Shown: positions 11,362-23,300 of the stretch, one piece after another
How positions within the stretch are numbered: position 1 is the first letter of the stretch
Layout of the letters: each line of letters begins with the position of its first letter
Source of the DNA: Pascua guehoae
Lineage: Eukaryota; Basidiomycota; Tremellomycetes; Trichosporonales; Trichosporonaceae
Direction of reading: 5' to 3'
DNA: 64,000 bases
Assembly: GCA_001600415.1 (NCBI GenBank)
Contig: BCJX01000004.1
Coordinates: 2,349,095-2,413,094, forward strand
Notes under the pieces: generated by a model
Seen by the model: only the letters and a program-made list of their open reading frames with translations
Databases searched by the model: none
Told to the model about the DNA's origin: nothing
Program-made: the position numbers and the translations under genes

Positions 11362-12920
11362 ATGACCCTCTCCACCCTACTTCTCGGCCCCGCCTACAAC
11401 ACCATCGCCGAGGAGATTCTCTGGCTGCTCGACACCAAGACCTTGCTCGCGTGCTCGGCGGTGCGTTCCGGCTTACTCACTACCTCACTGACGCCGATTC
11501 CTAGACATGCACACGCCTCAACGACATCATCACCAGTTCATCGCGCCTCCAACTCGCCATGCGCTGCGTGTACCACGGTAGCATCCCGGGCCTGCCGACA
11601 ATTACAGATGTGCGGAGCCTCGGCCCGCAGTCGACGCGTGAACGACTCGATACGCTCATCGACGTGCAGCGGCGTTGGGGAACGATCCAACCCGCGCGTG
11701 TCGATTTGGTCGCGGTCGAGGATCTCCTTCCCCGACACCGCGTGCTCAATACACATGCGAGTGGGGGCATACTCGTCATCGTGCTGGGCACACTCTACGA
11801 CGAGTATGCGGACCCGCAGGATTTCCAAACCTACCCCGAGCGCCAGGGGACGGCCTGGGCCGTGCTTGACATGACACAGTCGCGAGACGAAAAGCCGCCA
11901 CGGGCGCGAGTCTTCCACGCCCCGCGGCCCTTTGGCGGCATATATGTGAGCCGCACGGATAATCTGATCCTCACGGCGTCCGTGTCGCTCCATGACGATG
12001 ACGAGGGGGGGCCAGAGGAAGACTGTGTCACTATCCGGGGGACCTTGGACGCGTTCACCCTCGATGTCGACGACGGTAAAGGTGACAAAGGTCACGGTTC
12101 CCCAACACACAATGGACCACGCGAGCCGACGCGCCATCCAAAGGCACATAAGCCGATCGAGCTCGACTTCAGCACTACATTTGACCCCCGTCACGAGCCC
12201 GACCTCACAAAGGTCGAAATGGAAGAGCGGGACGGCTACATCATCGTCAAGGCTCACGTTAAGCGCGTGCTTGAGTACGACAGCGAACCCGATGACGACA
12301 GCGAACCCGATGACGACAGCGAGCTCGAGGACGACAGCGAGCTCGAGGACGACAGCGAACTCGAGGATAACAGCGAACACGAGGACGACAGCGAACACGA
12401 CGAGCACCACTGGGAGGTACACAGTGCCGGGTACACGTCCATCCTCGACTGGCGCACCGCATACCCTAAGCTCGTCCGCGACATGCACCTGTGTCCCAAA
12501 TCCCCAGGCGTAACACAGTCTATTGGCGCAGTATACCCGATATGGTGGGCCAAGAATCTGATAGACACCGACAGGACGGTCTACACGGGGCACGTCGAGG
12601 AGCGCGACCACCGGAGTTGGCCGTTCGGGTCACGCACCTCGAGTGGCACCGAGCACAAACGTCCATCACTCTGGTCGCGCGAGGAACTCGACGATGTCCC
12701 CAACGACCCGTGCGGCTGGAGGTTGTCGCACCCGTTCCGCTTACAGATGGGCTGGACATGGGACTGGGAAGGCCGCGGCCCAATTGCATGCGTGGGAGTC
12801 GAGCTCCTTGTCAGCGACCATTCGCCTTTGGTCTTGAGGGACCAGTTGAATAGCTGGGACGAGACGCACTACTGCTTGGTGCTCCCTAGTCACCGACATG
12901 TGCTTGTCTTCTCATTCTAA
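11362..12920 (+). CDS. F-box-like protein with acidic hexapeptide repeats, paralogue 2
   Basis: Exons 11362-11460 and 11505-12920, about 504 aa, with a 44-base intron. The N-terminus (AEEILWLLDTKTLLACSA joined to TCTRLNDI) matches an F-box-like fold and the opening of the gene at 8080-9575. Around 12278-12405 the protein has tandem acidic hexapeptides of the type DSEPDD, DSELED and DSEHED, encoded by an 18-bp DNA repeat. The ending CLVLPSHRHVLVFSF resembles the paralogue's. Role: probable substrate adaptor of an SCF-type ubiquitin ligase, inferred only from the N-terminal pattern. The acidic insert is absent from the neighbouring paralogue, so it is probably a lineage- or copy-specific expansion. 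Confidence 0.75.
12278..12405 (+). repeat. In-frame 18-bp tandem repeat coding acidic hexapeptides
   Basis: About seven units of a GACAGCGAACYCGATGAC-like 18-mer encode DSEPDD, DSELED and DSEHED. Copies in the middle are nearly identical, which indicates expansion by slippage or unequal exchange inside the F-box-like gene. Confidence 0.85.
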
Positions 12921-13128
12921 CGCCGTGGACATGGCCACGTCTTCCGCTGTACGGCAGGTACTGGACCAGCGCTGGCAGGGTCGACTGTATATATCGTAGA
13001 TACCGCGTGCATGTACCAGCTTTATCCATGGCAATCATGGGGCGTCATTTGTACACTCTGTGTGCTACCTCGGCAGCCAGGCAGTTCTGCAGGCCAATCT
13101 ATCCCAAATCGACCGCCGCCTCCAAACC

Positions 13129-14737
13129 TCACTTCCTAGCCCGCGTCACCCGCCCCTCATGCCCGGCCTCGGCCTTCCTCTTGCCCTCCCTCACCTCTCC
13201 GTCCTCGCTCTCAACCTCACCATCTTCGAGTCCCGGCCGGCTCGCGACACGCAGCCCCGAAGGCCGCGGCGGTAGTCCCGGGTGTTGGCGCATGCGTCCA
13301 CCCGAGGGCCCGCGCTGTGGACGCGATGGGAGGTTGTGCGAGGCGTGCGCTGGCGATTGCGAGTGCGAGTGCGGGTGAGGCTGCGGCGCCGGTGTCTGGG
13401 CGCGCGACGCGGGCGCGGAGCGGCTGCCCGATCCGCCCATGTGTGGGCGTTCGGGGAGCTCGAGGGTCGCAGCCGATGTCATGGCTGCGGATGACACACC
13501 AGCACCACCGCCACTGTTGCCACCACTGTTTGCCGAGGTCGAGCTCTCGGCCCGAGGCTGGAACGGCAGCGACACGGCGCTCAACCGCTGCTGTGGTGCA
13601 GGGGGTTCCGCGTCCATGCCCACTGTCACTGAGTCCGGGAGTTTGAGTGCGCGACACTCGTCGACGAGCGCGCCGATGCGTCCAAATGTCTCCGCGCGAG
13701 CTGTGGCGACGGCCACGACCTCGTCGTAGGCCGCCCGGTGTTCAGCAATGGCAGCTTGGAGCGTGGATATTTGTCTGCTGTTAGCTGGTGCTAGGCGGGA
13801 GAGAGCGCTATGCAGTGGAGTGTTGGGACAATAAGGTACTAGGGACAGTAACAATGGAATGCGAGGATCCTAGATCCTACTCCTGTAGACCTCCAGCACA
13901 CCATCAGTGCCTCACTCACTCCTCAAGCTGGCTGCGGGTCACGCCGCGCGCAACAATCTTCTTGGCCACCTCGTCGCACCGCACGCGGTGATCACGCTCC
14001 GCCTGGCGCTGTGCAAGGAGCGCCTTTTCGCCCGCGAGAACGCCGCGCAGTTCCTCTGTGCGTCGGACTGGAGTTAGCGATGCTGAGGCGAGAAAAAGAG
14101 GGGACGGAACTGGTCGGCGTGAATCATAATGGACAGTGATGGCTGTCCCGCTGTCCCGCTGTCCATGTACTCGAGATGAGACGCGACCGTGAGCCTCGGT
14201 ATCCCGTACCCGAAGGACAAGAACGCCAGAAGGCAGATACAGAGCTCCACCGCTCGTGCACAAAACAGTACACCACACGTCTACCGCACGCATACCGCAC
14301 TCATTCAGCACCCCAACGCACTCGCCAACACCCACACCCACACGGCGCACTCCAAACCCAAACTCACCAGTCTCCTCTGCGCGCCGCCGATACCCCTCCC
14401 TCTGCCTCTCCAGATTCCCCACACTCGCCACCATCCGCTCGACGCCGAGACGCCACTTGTCGACCTCGAGGCGCGCGAGCTCGCGGTCGGCCACCGCGTC
14501 GTCGGGCGCCGCCGCTTCCAGCTCGACGGGGAGGCGGTGCAGGCGGCGCAGGAGGGAGCGCAGCTCGCGTTCGGGGTGGGCCATGCGGAAGCGGTTTAGT
14601 TGGTCTGGCGCGTTAGTGGTGCATTCTGGAGGGGGTGGTTCGAGGTGATGGAGGAGAGAGGGGGGGAGGGGGATGGGGAGGAGGGTAGACGTACCCGCTG
14701 AAAAGGGGGCTTCGCCCTTGGAGGCTGTTGTGGCCAT
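13129..14737 (-). CDS. THO complex subunit 7
   Basis: Exons (complement): 14695-14737, 14368-14604, 13920-14055, 13129-13774; about 353 aa. The coiled-coil core QAERDHRVRCDEVAKKIV, joined to TRSQLEEQISTLQAAIAEH and then ARAETFGRIGALVDECRAL, follows the Thoc7 pattern (RxxEYDxLAKxI, then ELxxLxxEL, then FxxLLxxIxEL). Three introns carry CTAAC-type branch points, and each junction restores frame across the coiled coil. THO couples transcription elongation to mRNP assembly and export with TREX in the nucleus. The C-terminal 150 residues are low-complexity, Ser/Pro/Arg-rich and basic, longer than in the animal protein. The next gene, proteasome beta-5, lies upstream in the same orientation with about 260 bp between them. 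Confidence 0.85.
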
Positions 14738-14995
14738 GTTGGTGATGAGTGTCGGATGTCGCCCGAGATGGGAGTAGTTGTTCTGGTGTGAAGGGGTTAG
14801 GATGGGATGAACAACAAGGACAATTGCGATTACCAGATGCAGTTGTCGACAACCAAAGCATCCACAACCACTTTCGTCACTCGGGAATTTGCTTCCGCTC
14901 GTGCCTCTTCCACTCACCACCACCCACAAGTGCCGGAAACAACAATCCACAATGCTCCAACGCCATGTCTATCTTCATCATATGCATACACGACT

Positions 14996-16648
14996 CTACG
15001 CCTCGACTGCCATTGCCTCGTCTGCGGCCTTCTGCTTCTTCTCCGCGTATCCGTACCACAGTTCGCTGAGGTCGTAGTTGGCTGCGCGTCAGTGCCAGTT
15101 AATTCCCGTGGCGGCATATTTAACTGTGGTGACGCACCAATAAACTCCCATCCGTTCTCGCGCACATGGAACAGGTTGACCGTGTTACCCGAGTATGCAT
15201 CACGGTGGCCGGCAGCGACAATGGCCCGGCGACCGAGCTCCTGTGCGTCCTCGTCCGACAGGTCCCATGAGTAGCCCTGGGGCGTCAGCTAAGTTCCATA
15301 TCAGCTTATCAGCTTGCGCACCTGGTCAAGCACACCGTAGGCAAACGTGCTACCCGAGCCGACGGAGAAGAGGTCGCCCTTGAGGCGCTGGCCGTCTGAG
15401 TCGACGTAGAAGAGCGCGGGTCCTGTCTTGTCCCAGCCGCAGATCATCGTGCCCTGCGAGGTCAGCAAAGCGCGGCTTGAGAATGTGCAAGGCTTGTGAG
15501 GTAGGCGGGCCAGAGGACGAGGTCATGTCTTGCTGCATAGTCCGACTTCGAGATAGCCTTGCTGCCTGCTTCTTGGCCCAATCTTCCCTTGCTCTGCTCT
15601 TTGGCAGCCACGGCACTCACCATGCTCAGTCCCATGCCCTTGTACTGGTAGACAATGTTGCTGAGAATCTTGCTTGCAGCCGCGACCGAGATGCGCTCCT
15701 TGTTGCGCAGCTCGTGCAACCGGCACTGCATGCCGAGGTACGTCTCCCAGTACTGGCAGTCGGCAGCACCACCTGCCATGGTGCCGAGGAGGTACGGGTT
15801 GATCTCAATCACCTTCTTGACGGTACCGGACGCTGAGGTTAGCATGGACAAGCATAACGGAAGCTGGAGAGAAGGTGTTGGCGAGAGGACGGATGATCAA
15901 GAGGAAGATTCCAAAGACAAACGCAGTGAGGAAGGTGAGGAAAGGCAGTAGCTGCCAAAGCCGCGAGCTATAGAACAACAAAGGAATGCGGACGAGGGAA
16001 GGAAACATTACAGGAGCTTCCTCGAACATGACCTACCAATGTAACTTCCTGCAGTTGCACGCGAGTCGACAGCGACGATAATACCGCCCTTGAAGCGGAA
16101 GGCAAGCGTCGTCGTACCGTGGGCAAGCTTGATCTTGGCATCGGGGTTGGTCGACATCGAGTCGGTGTGCGTAGAGAGGAAGGCAAAGGGCTGGGGTGTG
16201 TTAGACGCTGAGGGTAGATGGGGGAAGGTTCTTGTATGGTGTTGTCCGAGCAAGACAGAGGCATTAATGGGATGGAAGAGACGCCCCAGTTGGGAAAGGA
16301 CGAGTCAGGAGGCGACTTGCCAAGCTCTAGGTGCTGGGGAGTGGAAGACAGCACAACGTGACATCACGCTCCATGTGCAGAACAACACCACAGCTCAGCC
16401 GGCTGCAGCGCGACCACAAGCAACCGCAGCAACGCAGCAGATGACACACCCACACTCATCTCTGCTCATCACCACAGTGGTGACCTCTCCTCGGCCCTCC
16501 AACAACGCAAACTCACGTCGGGGACACCGGGCACATCCATGCCCATGACATTCCCGCTCGCGTCGAGATTGCCGTAGAGCCCGTTGTTGGTGCTCGACGA
16601 CGCGAGGGCGTGGCGCGGCGGGGCGATGGAAGCGACGAGAGTGTCCAT
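14996..16648 (-). CDS. 20S proteasome subunit beta-5 (chymotrypsin-like activity)
   Basis: Exons (complement): 16517-16648, 16037-16190, 15621-15832, 15322-15453, 15138-15288, 14996-15081; 288 aa, typical for a beta-5 precursor. The propeptide ends at AHG/TTTLAF, leaving the catalytic N-terminal Thr after autocleavage. AVDSRATAG holds the conserved Asp, and [19 protein letters not shown] holds the catalytic Lys and the beta-5 signature. The protein forms part of the inner ring of the 20S core in cytosol and nucleus. All five introns close in frame. It lies divergent to the LYR-protein gene across about 370 bp. Nothing unusual except a longer-than-average first intron (about 330 bp). Confidence 0.96.
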
Positions 16649-17016
16649 CGTGTGGAAATGGGGTGGGAGGCAATGTGGGTGTTGGGTAGGTAGGGTGAAG
16701 ATGGGAGCGACAATGGGTAACGAGGTCGCGAGTACGAGGTGCTCGGTGGATGGTGGATGTGTTCGAGGCTTGCATGTCGTTGACAAGGACGCGCCTGCGT
16801 CACAGAGTATACAGGGGGGTTCCAATATGGGATGCACCAGGCGGATACCACGTGGAAATTTGCACGTGACAAGGTGGGAGGGACCGGTGATCGGCCTAAA
16901 GTCCGTTCACAGCCAGTGCATTTGTCGGTCAGCTCCTACCACTGTGCTCTACACCTCTACACCTCTCCTCACTACTCATTGCCGTGGGCACCTCGTCTGA
17001 CTATCCAACTCGTACG
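16649..17016. promoter_or_regulatory. Divergent promoter region, proteasome beta-5 / LYR protein
   Basis: The 368 bp between the two start codons must contain both promoters. No recognised motif was identified. Confidence 0.4.
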
Positions 17017-17737
17017 ATGCGTCCAAGTGCACGCACACTAGCGCGGTCCGGCCTGCAGCAGGACGTGATCAACCTGTACCGCCAGTACGTGCTCTCTCTA
17101 TATTCCTGCCTCCGAGTTCTGCTGGGCTCTTCTACAAGCACAACGGATCTCCAGCTGCCACTGCACATGCTAATAGCCAGAGGGGTCCGGGCTGCCATGT
17201 CCAAGCCGCGTGATCAGCGGGAGGCATTTCTCACACATCTGAGGTACAATTTCCACCACCCGCCTCTCACGCCGCGCGATTATACGGCTATTGAGTACCA
17301 GGTGCGTTTGGACGAAGTCGCTGTGAGGACGAGGATAGAGGGCCTGTGGCTTGGTTGAGACAGTGGTACTGGGAAGCGTGCGTGAGACAGGCTGGTGATC
17401 TGGCACACGCTTGAACGTGCAGTCGGATACTGAGACGCTCAGTGCAGAAAGGAAGTGACGAGGTGTTGTAGAGAATGAGAAGTCGTGGGTGCCGATGAAC
17501 AACGCTCCTCGCGTCGACCTACGTCACTCGCCCAGCTGCCAAACTAACCCGCAGCTCCGCAAAATGTCCCATTCTCTCGAATACCTCGCCGCGCCGTCGG
17601 TGCAGCGCATAAGCGTGTCCAACGACATGCGCGAGTGGTGGGCCAACGAAATTGAGCGCGCGCACGCTCGGGCAGCCAAGGCGGCGCTGCAGCGCGAGAG
17701 GGCGGCAGAAGGTGGAGCGGCGCAGGCAGCAAAATAG
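17017..17737 (+). CDS. LYR-motif mitochondrial protein, SDHAF1/Sdh6-like
   Basis: Exons 17017-17084, 17181-17301 and 17555-17737, 123 aa. The N-terminus carries the Leu-Tyr-Arg motif (DVINLYRQ), followed by REAFLTHLRYNF, LTPRDYTAIEYQLRK and LEYLAAPSVQRISVS. This order matches succinate dehydrogenase assembly factor 1 (yeast Sdh6), which helps insert Fe-S clusters into the SDH iron-sulfur subunit in the mitochondrial matrix. The family match is to the LYR fold plus the xxDxxxIExxLRxG-like segment; another LYRM paralogue cannot be fully excluded. The second intron is unusually long (253 bp) for this locus but has a good ACTAAC branch point and CCGCAG acceptor. It is convergent with ACL4, 197 bp away. 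Confidence 0.8.
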
Positions 17738-17934
17738 ACGGGCAGACGGTCGTTGGCTAGTTTGTTTGTTGTACAGCATTGATGGCATCACTCTACGTCC
17801 GAATCTAGTGTCGACAAGGTCATGGTCTCGGTCTCGGGTCTAGTCCAAAGCTCGCGTGCGGAGCTGTGGATGGGTGTTGCTCGCGCTGGCTCCACTATAT
17901 GCGTGTGCTCGTCTCTCGTCGTCGTCACGTACGT

Positions 17935-19725
17935 CTACTCCATCTCGACATCGCCGTCCTCTTCCTCCACCTCGTGCACGGCGGGCTTGACGCCGCGCTC
18001 CTCGAGATCCTTGAGGAGGTCTGCGACGTGGCTCCCAATGCCCTCGTCCGGGTACTCTTGCTCCGTGTAGAGCTTTGCGCACTCGAGGAGCGCGCGCATG
18101 CTCTCGGACAGGCACTCGTCGGCGGTGAGTGGGAGGTCGTCGACGCTCTCGTCGTCGGCGTCCATGTCGGCCCAGTCCTTTGCGCCCTTGGCCTCGCCGC
18201 CCTCGCGGACCTGGTACAGGAGCGACGGGTCTGCGCGTACCGCCTCGGCACGCAGGTGCCACGCCCAGCCCTCGAGGTAGGCCGCCTCGACCTCGAGGCT
18301 GTCCTCCTCGCGCACCGTCGAGATGACGTCTAGCGCCTCGAGGTGCAGGTTGTGCTCGAGCAGGAGGCGCGAGAACTGCAGACGGACCGGGACGCCAGGG
18401 AGAAGTGGGTCGACTGGAAGTCAGCCACCCGTTACTTGAAATGTGTAGAATGCCGCTCAGCGGCACCACCGCTACTCACATGGATCCCGCCCCTCAATGT
18501 CCTGGTACACCTGGAGCACGACGGCCTTTGCCTCGTCAAACTTGCTCTGGCTCATGCGGATGCTCGCGAGCGTCATGAGCACCTCGGGGTCTTTTGGTGC
18601 GACTGCCAGCCCGCGCGCGATGAGCGCGTCGCAGTTGGACGACGCGGCGTCCTCGAAGCTGCCGTTAGATTTTATGCTCTGGGGTCTATCATCCGCGTCT
18701 TCGGGCGAGTGCCAAGCCGGAGCCATTCTCAAGCTGAGCCATTCTCAAGCTGAGCCATTCTCAAGCTTAGCCAGTGCCAAGTTCCAGTGTCAGGCTGAGC
18801 GCGTGTCGCTGACCCAGCCTCAAGCTGAATGAGCGTCGCTGATCCAGTGCCAAGCCCCAGTGTCACCGACCCAGCGTCCACGACCCCCAAGGAGACAAGA
18901 AAGCCCTGCTTGACACCAAACAACTACTCACCACAGGTCCGACATCCAAATCTCAATCATCGCCACGAGGGCCGTCACAGCCATCCCCCTCTCCTCCTCC
19001 TCCCCCTCCTCCTCCCCGCTCCCCCCCTTGCCCTTGCCCTTGCCAGCCAGTCCGAGGCGGTTCTCAATCATGGCCGTCGCGGTCGAGTAGTATCCGAGCG
19101 CCTCGTGCGGGTCCCCCGCCGTCTGCGCGAGGTAGAGGTACGCGCTCGGCTCCGAGGGCGGCTGGGCCGTGTGTGGCGGGAAGAGGTGGAGCAAGTGGTC
19201 CCTGCCCACAGCGGGGTCGCCGCCCTCGAGCTCGGCGACGCCGAGGAGCTCGCGCGCTTCGAGGTTGGTCGGCTCGAGCTGCAGGGCGCGCGTGAGGAAC
19301 TGGATCGCGAGGTCAAAGTTGGATTGGGCGAGGAGGATGTGTGATTTGTCTGGTGTTAGTCGGAGTGTTGGTTGGTTGTTGGAGGTGGGGGGTGTAGGGT
19401 TGTGGGGGTCCAAGACGTAGAGGTGCGGGCGGTGTACGCCGCCTTGCTTCGAGAGCCGAGGTGGGCCGAAGAGGTAGGCGCAGAGCCGACACTAATGACA
19501 ACGCGCGCGAGTAGACCACCAACAGTACCGACACAAACCCACGGCACCCACCCACACACCGTCCCACCACCCCGCCTCTGCTACACCCACATCCATCGCT
19601 GCCGTGCCCAGCTGTGCCAACTCACCAATAATCGCCGCAACGTCCGTCACAGCCGCGGGCGCAGCCTGCTCTGCCTTGGCCTTGGCCTGGGCCGATCGCC
19701 TGCCCTTGTTCTTTGTGCGCGCCAT
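17935..19725 (-). CDS. Acl4-like TPR chaperone for ribosomal protein uL4
   Basis: Exons (complement): 19626-19725, 18932-19349, 18480-18658, 17935-18413; 391 aa. After a basic start (MARTKNKGRRSAQAK), TPR-like helices follow: DLAIQFLTRALQLEPTNLEA, SAYLYLAQTAGDPHEALGYY and VLMTLASIRMSQSKFDEA. The centre has the Acl4 signature AMIEIWMSDLC, recovered only after splicing, and the end is strongly acidic (VEEEDGDVEME). Acl4 binds newly made Rpl4 and delivers it to pre-60S particles. The second intron (18659-18931) carries a 16-bp minisatellite. The exon boundaries TG/C and CCAT/TC close in frame. Confidence rests on the signature plus TPR order and acidic tail. Confidence 0.85.
18720..18768. repeat. 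16-bp minisatellite inside the ACL4 intron
   Basis: Three copies of GAGCCATTCTCAAGCT occur in tandem. They are followed to about 18885 by degenerate copies of a second motif (GAGCGTCGCTGATCCAG-like) and of AGTGCCAAG. All lie inside ACL4 intron 2, between the donor at 18931 and the acceptor at 18659. Confidence 0.8.
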
Positions 19726-20370
19726 TGTTGTCGAAGTAAAAAAGCGCAAGGTAGGAGGTAGGAAGTGAGGATTTGTTGTAGGTGGCGGCAGTGACGAGCG
19801 AGTTTTAGAATCTGGAAAGTGCAAGATTCCATCGTCACGTGATCCACTCGTCACCGCTGTGGCGTCGAGCCGTTGAATGACGGGATGGGCCGGATGGGGC
19901 CGTTTGTTGACATTTGCAAGGACGGTAGATGCTGCCTCGGCTGCACTGAATGCATCGACTGCATCGACTGCGCCGCCCAACTGCATATACGAGCTATCCA
20001 CGTACCAGGCTGTTTATTCCCCAACGAACGCTTGTTGATCTTGTGGCCATGCATCTACCACGACGGTTGTTATCCGCAGCTTGACGTTTTGTCATTGTGA
20101 CTTACGGCTCTCCTCATCGGCCGAACATGCCACTAGCGAACACTACGCCAGCACACGTCCATTTGTTCGACGTCAAGCGCGTCAACAAGGCTCGGTCAAT
20201 TTCTATACACGACTTGCATGAATAACACATTCCAACTTTCCAGCCTGTGCTGTTTGAACCTTGTCCCCTGCTAGTCCAGCACGCCCGGTCGTTCACTACG
20301 CACTAAGAGGTGAGGAACGAGCTACAGTGCATGCTAAAGTTTGTGTATAAACATGAATACGTTCTGTCCT
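19726..20370. other. Intergenic between ACL4 start and RAT1 end
   Basis: These 645 bp contain the ACL4 upstream region and the RAT1 3' flank. Short tandem TGCATCGAC repeats occur near 19948-19970. No gene is seen. Confidence 0.45.
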
Positions 20371-23300
20371 CTAGTATCGCCTTGGCTGGCCACCACGCGC
20401 GCCGCCGGTACCACCGTAGCCACCACCGCCGTACGCTCCGCGAGCACCGCCGCTGCCGCCGTAGCCTCCGCGAGCGGCACCGGCCGCACCCGCGCTGCCG
20501 TAGCCCTGCTGGCGGCCGTAGGCGGGAGCCGCGGCATAGGGGTTTGGAGGGGGTGCGCCGCCGTACGTATTCCGTCCAGCACCGTAGTTGCCGCCGCCGC
20601 CTGGATGTTAGCTGGTGCTCAAATGTCCTCTGTGTCAACGCTGTGACTCACCGTACGCAGCACCGCCATAGCCGCCGCCACCGTAGCTGGCACCACCGGC
20701 ACCACCGGCACCGCCATAGCTGCCGCCGTAGCCGCCGCCGTATGATGCAGCAGCTGGAGCCGCACCGTACTGGTTGCGGCCACCACCGGCACCGCCGTAG
20801 ACGGGCGCGGGGGCACCATAGCCGCCACGGCCATAGTTGCCACCGCCACCACCGCCGTAGGTCTGGGCCGGTGGGTAGGCGCCGGCTCCGTAGCCACCGC
20901 CGCCGTAGCCGCCCGCCCCGTAGGTACCAGCACCGCCGGCGCCGCCATACTGGTTCGGGGCGTTGGAGTAAGGGGCTGACCTTTGCCCACCGCGACCGGG
21001 GCCCATGGTGTGCATTGGGCGGTCGGCACGATCACGCCCACCACGACCGGGGCCATGGTTACCGCCTCCGCCGCGGCGGACCTTTTGCCTGTCGCCCTCA
21101 TTCAAGCGAGGGCCAGGAGGGCGGTAGCCATTCAAGATTTTGGAACGGTGAGGGTGTGCTTGACGCGGGAAGTAGTATCGAACCGAGAGGGACGAGTTGT
21201 GTTCGAGGTCGGGGCATTCATCCATTGACGGAATGGGCGTTGCCAGTGTCGCATTGGGGACACAGTGGGGGTCAGAGAGCACAGAGCCCTGGACACCAAG
21301 TGACAACTTGGGGTCAATGGGGACAGGCTTGGTCGGTGCCTTGACCGCGTACAGCTTGCAGAATGGGTCAAAGAGGAGATTGTCCTCGGCGATGAACATG
21401 ACATTGTCACCCCACTTGTTGCGGCGCTTTTCGTCGTCTGTGAGCTGGTCCTCCTTGCTCTTGAGAGCGGCTAAGAGACGTTTTTGGTCGATGAATGGGA
21501 GCAATGCAACGCCCTGCCATGCCATCTTCTTGCCGTTCATGTCAATCTCAAAGTCGGACGGGTAAAAGTCGAGAATTGGAGAGTCCTCATCGATCATGAG
21601 CTTCTGCAGAGGCTCTGGAAGATGGATGCGACTGGCCGCCGGGAAAACACCCAGCAGCTGGCCAAACGGCGTAAAGGGCATCGCCACCTGGAAGGTAATT
21701 TTGAGCTCGCCCACATTCTTAAAGTCCTGGGCAAACGGCGCAAAGTGGTACGGGTAGAACCAGTCCCACGCGGGGACACCTTGGTAGTAGTACTCGAGCA
21801 CCCAGCACAGACCCTCCATGTACGAGCGGGTGATCCTGTCTGTCAGCATGACACATGAAATTCAGTAGACGCACTGCTTGATAAAGTCCTTGTCGGTCAA
21901 CTCGACACCAAACTTCTGGCGGTAGTACCTCTCCCTGTACCCAGGCTCAAACAGCCTGACCGTGTCCTCGTAGTCGACAGTGCCATCCGGGTTGATCTTG
22001 TTCTTCTTCACTTGAACAACCTTGTCGTCGGGGTTGGGTGTTGGCGCGTCGTCGTCGTCCTGGTATCCGACGGCATCGTCGTCGTCCTCATCGTCGTCCT
22101 CCTCGTCGGCCTTCCTCTTCTGGCCCCGCGGGTCTGATGGATCGGCCATTGACTCGTCGCCATCGCCACCAGCGTCGTCGCCCTCGGCCGCAGGCTCGTC
22201 AACGTCCATGGACGGCTTGACATCACCCTCCTCCTTTGGCTCCGTGTCGGCCGCGTCGTTTGCCTCCTCTTTGGCGGCCCCATCTCCGCCCTCAAGCTCG
22301 GCCTTGAGCGCCGCCGCCGCCGACATGTTGGCCATGCGGATCGCCTTGCGGTTCTTGACCACGTCAGCATTGGAGCCGCTCATCATCGCCAAAGCGGCCT
22401 TGAGTGATGCGGCCTCTTCCTCCTTGGTGAGCTTCTTGCCCGGGCGGCGCACGGGTTTGGCCTCTTCCTTGGGGACAATGTCAAAGCCTGGCCGCTGCGG
22501 GAGGGAGGGATGCAATGGACCACCACGAGCAGTGTCAGACGGGGTGACGGCGACGTAGTCGGTGCCGTTCATCGTCATCGTCCCAGGCGCAGGTTTTGAT
22601 TCACGGACCGCATTGCGCGCCGCGTCGCGGTCTTGCCGGTTGTGCTCTTCGACGCGGCGGCGCTTCTGACGCGCGTCCTGGCGCTCCTCGTCCTCCTTGC
22701 GCTTCTGGAAGATTTCGTCCTCGCGCACCGCAATGCCGTCGAGAATAACCTGGGCGCGTCCAAGGTTGACCTTGCCATTGTTGGTGAGGTAGCCGCCCAT
22801 GCGAGGCAGCTCGTTGCGCCAGATCTTGAGGAGCACGTCGATGGCGCCCTCGCGAATCTCGAGCGACGGCAAATGGGGCAAAAAGTCGTTGCCGACGAAG
22901 AAGATGAGGAAGATCCAGTCGTCAATGGCTAACTCGGGGTCGAACGCAAACGGCACATTTGGAATATTGAGCTCGACGTGGAGGTACTCGCGAAGGACCG
23001 AGACGTCGAGCCAGATGAATGGTTTTGGGTCGACAGGCTTGGCCTTTTCGACAACATTCGGGTCCTTCATTGGCTTTTCCGTCTTGCAGTTGGCAGCAAG
23101 GTGGCCGTTCTTGCCGCAGTTGCGGCACGCCTGTGGCCCCTTGCTGCCTTGGGCAAAGACGTCTTCACGCAGGACGCGGAAGTTTGGCTCGTGGGTGGCA
23201 AGCGCGAGCATGATCAAGTCGGCGTCCAAACCATAGATGGCGTGAGACGTGTTGGCGTCCCACTCGGGATACGTCCGTTGCCGCCTGATCCAGTCGACAA

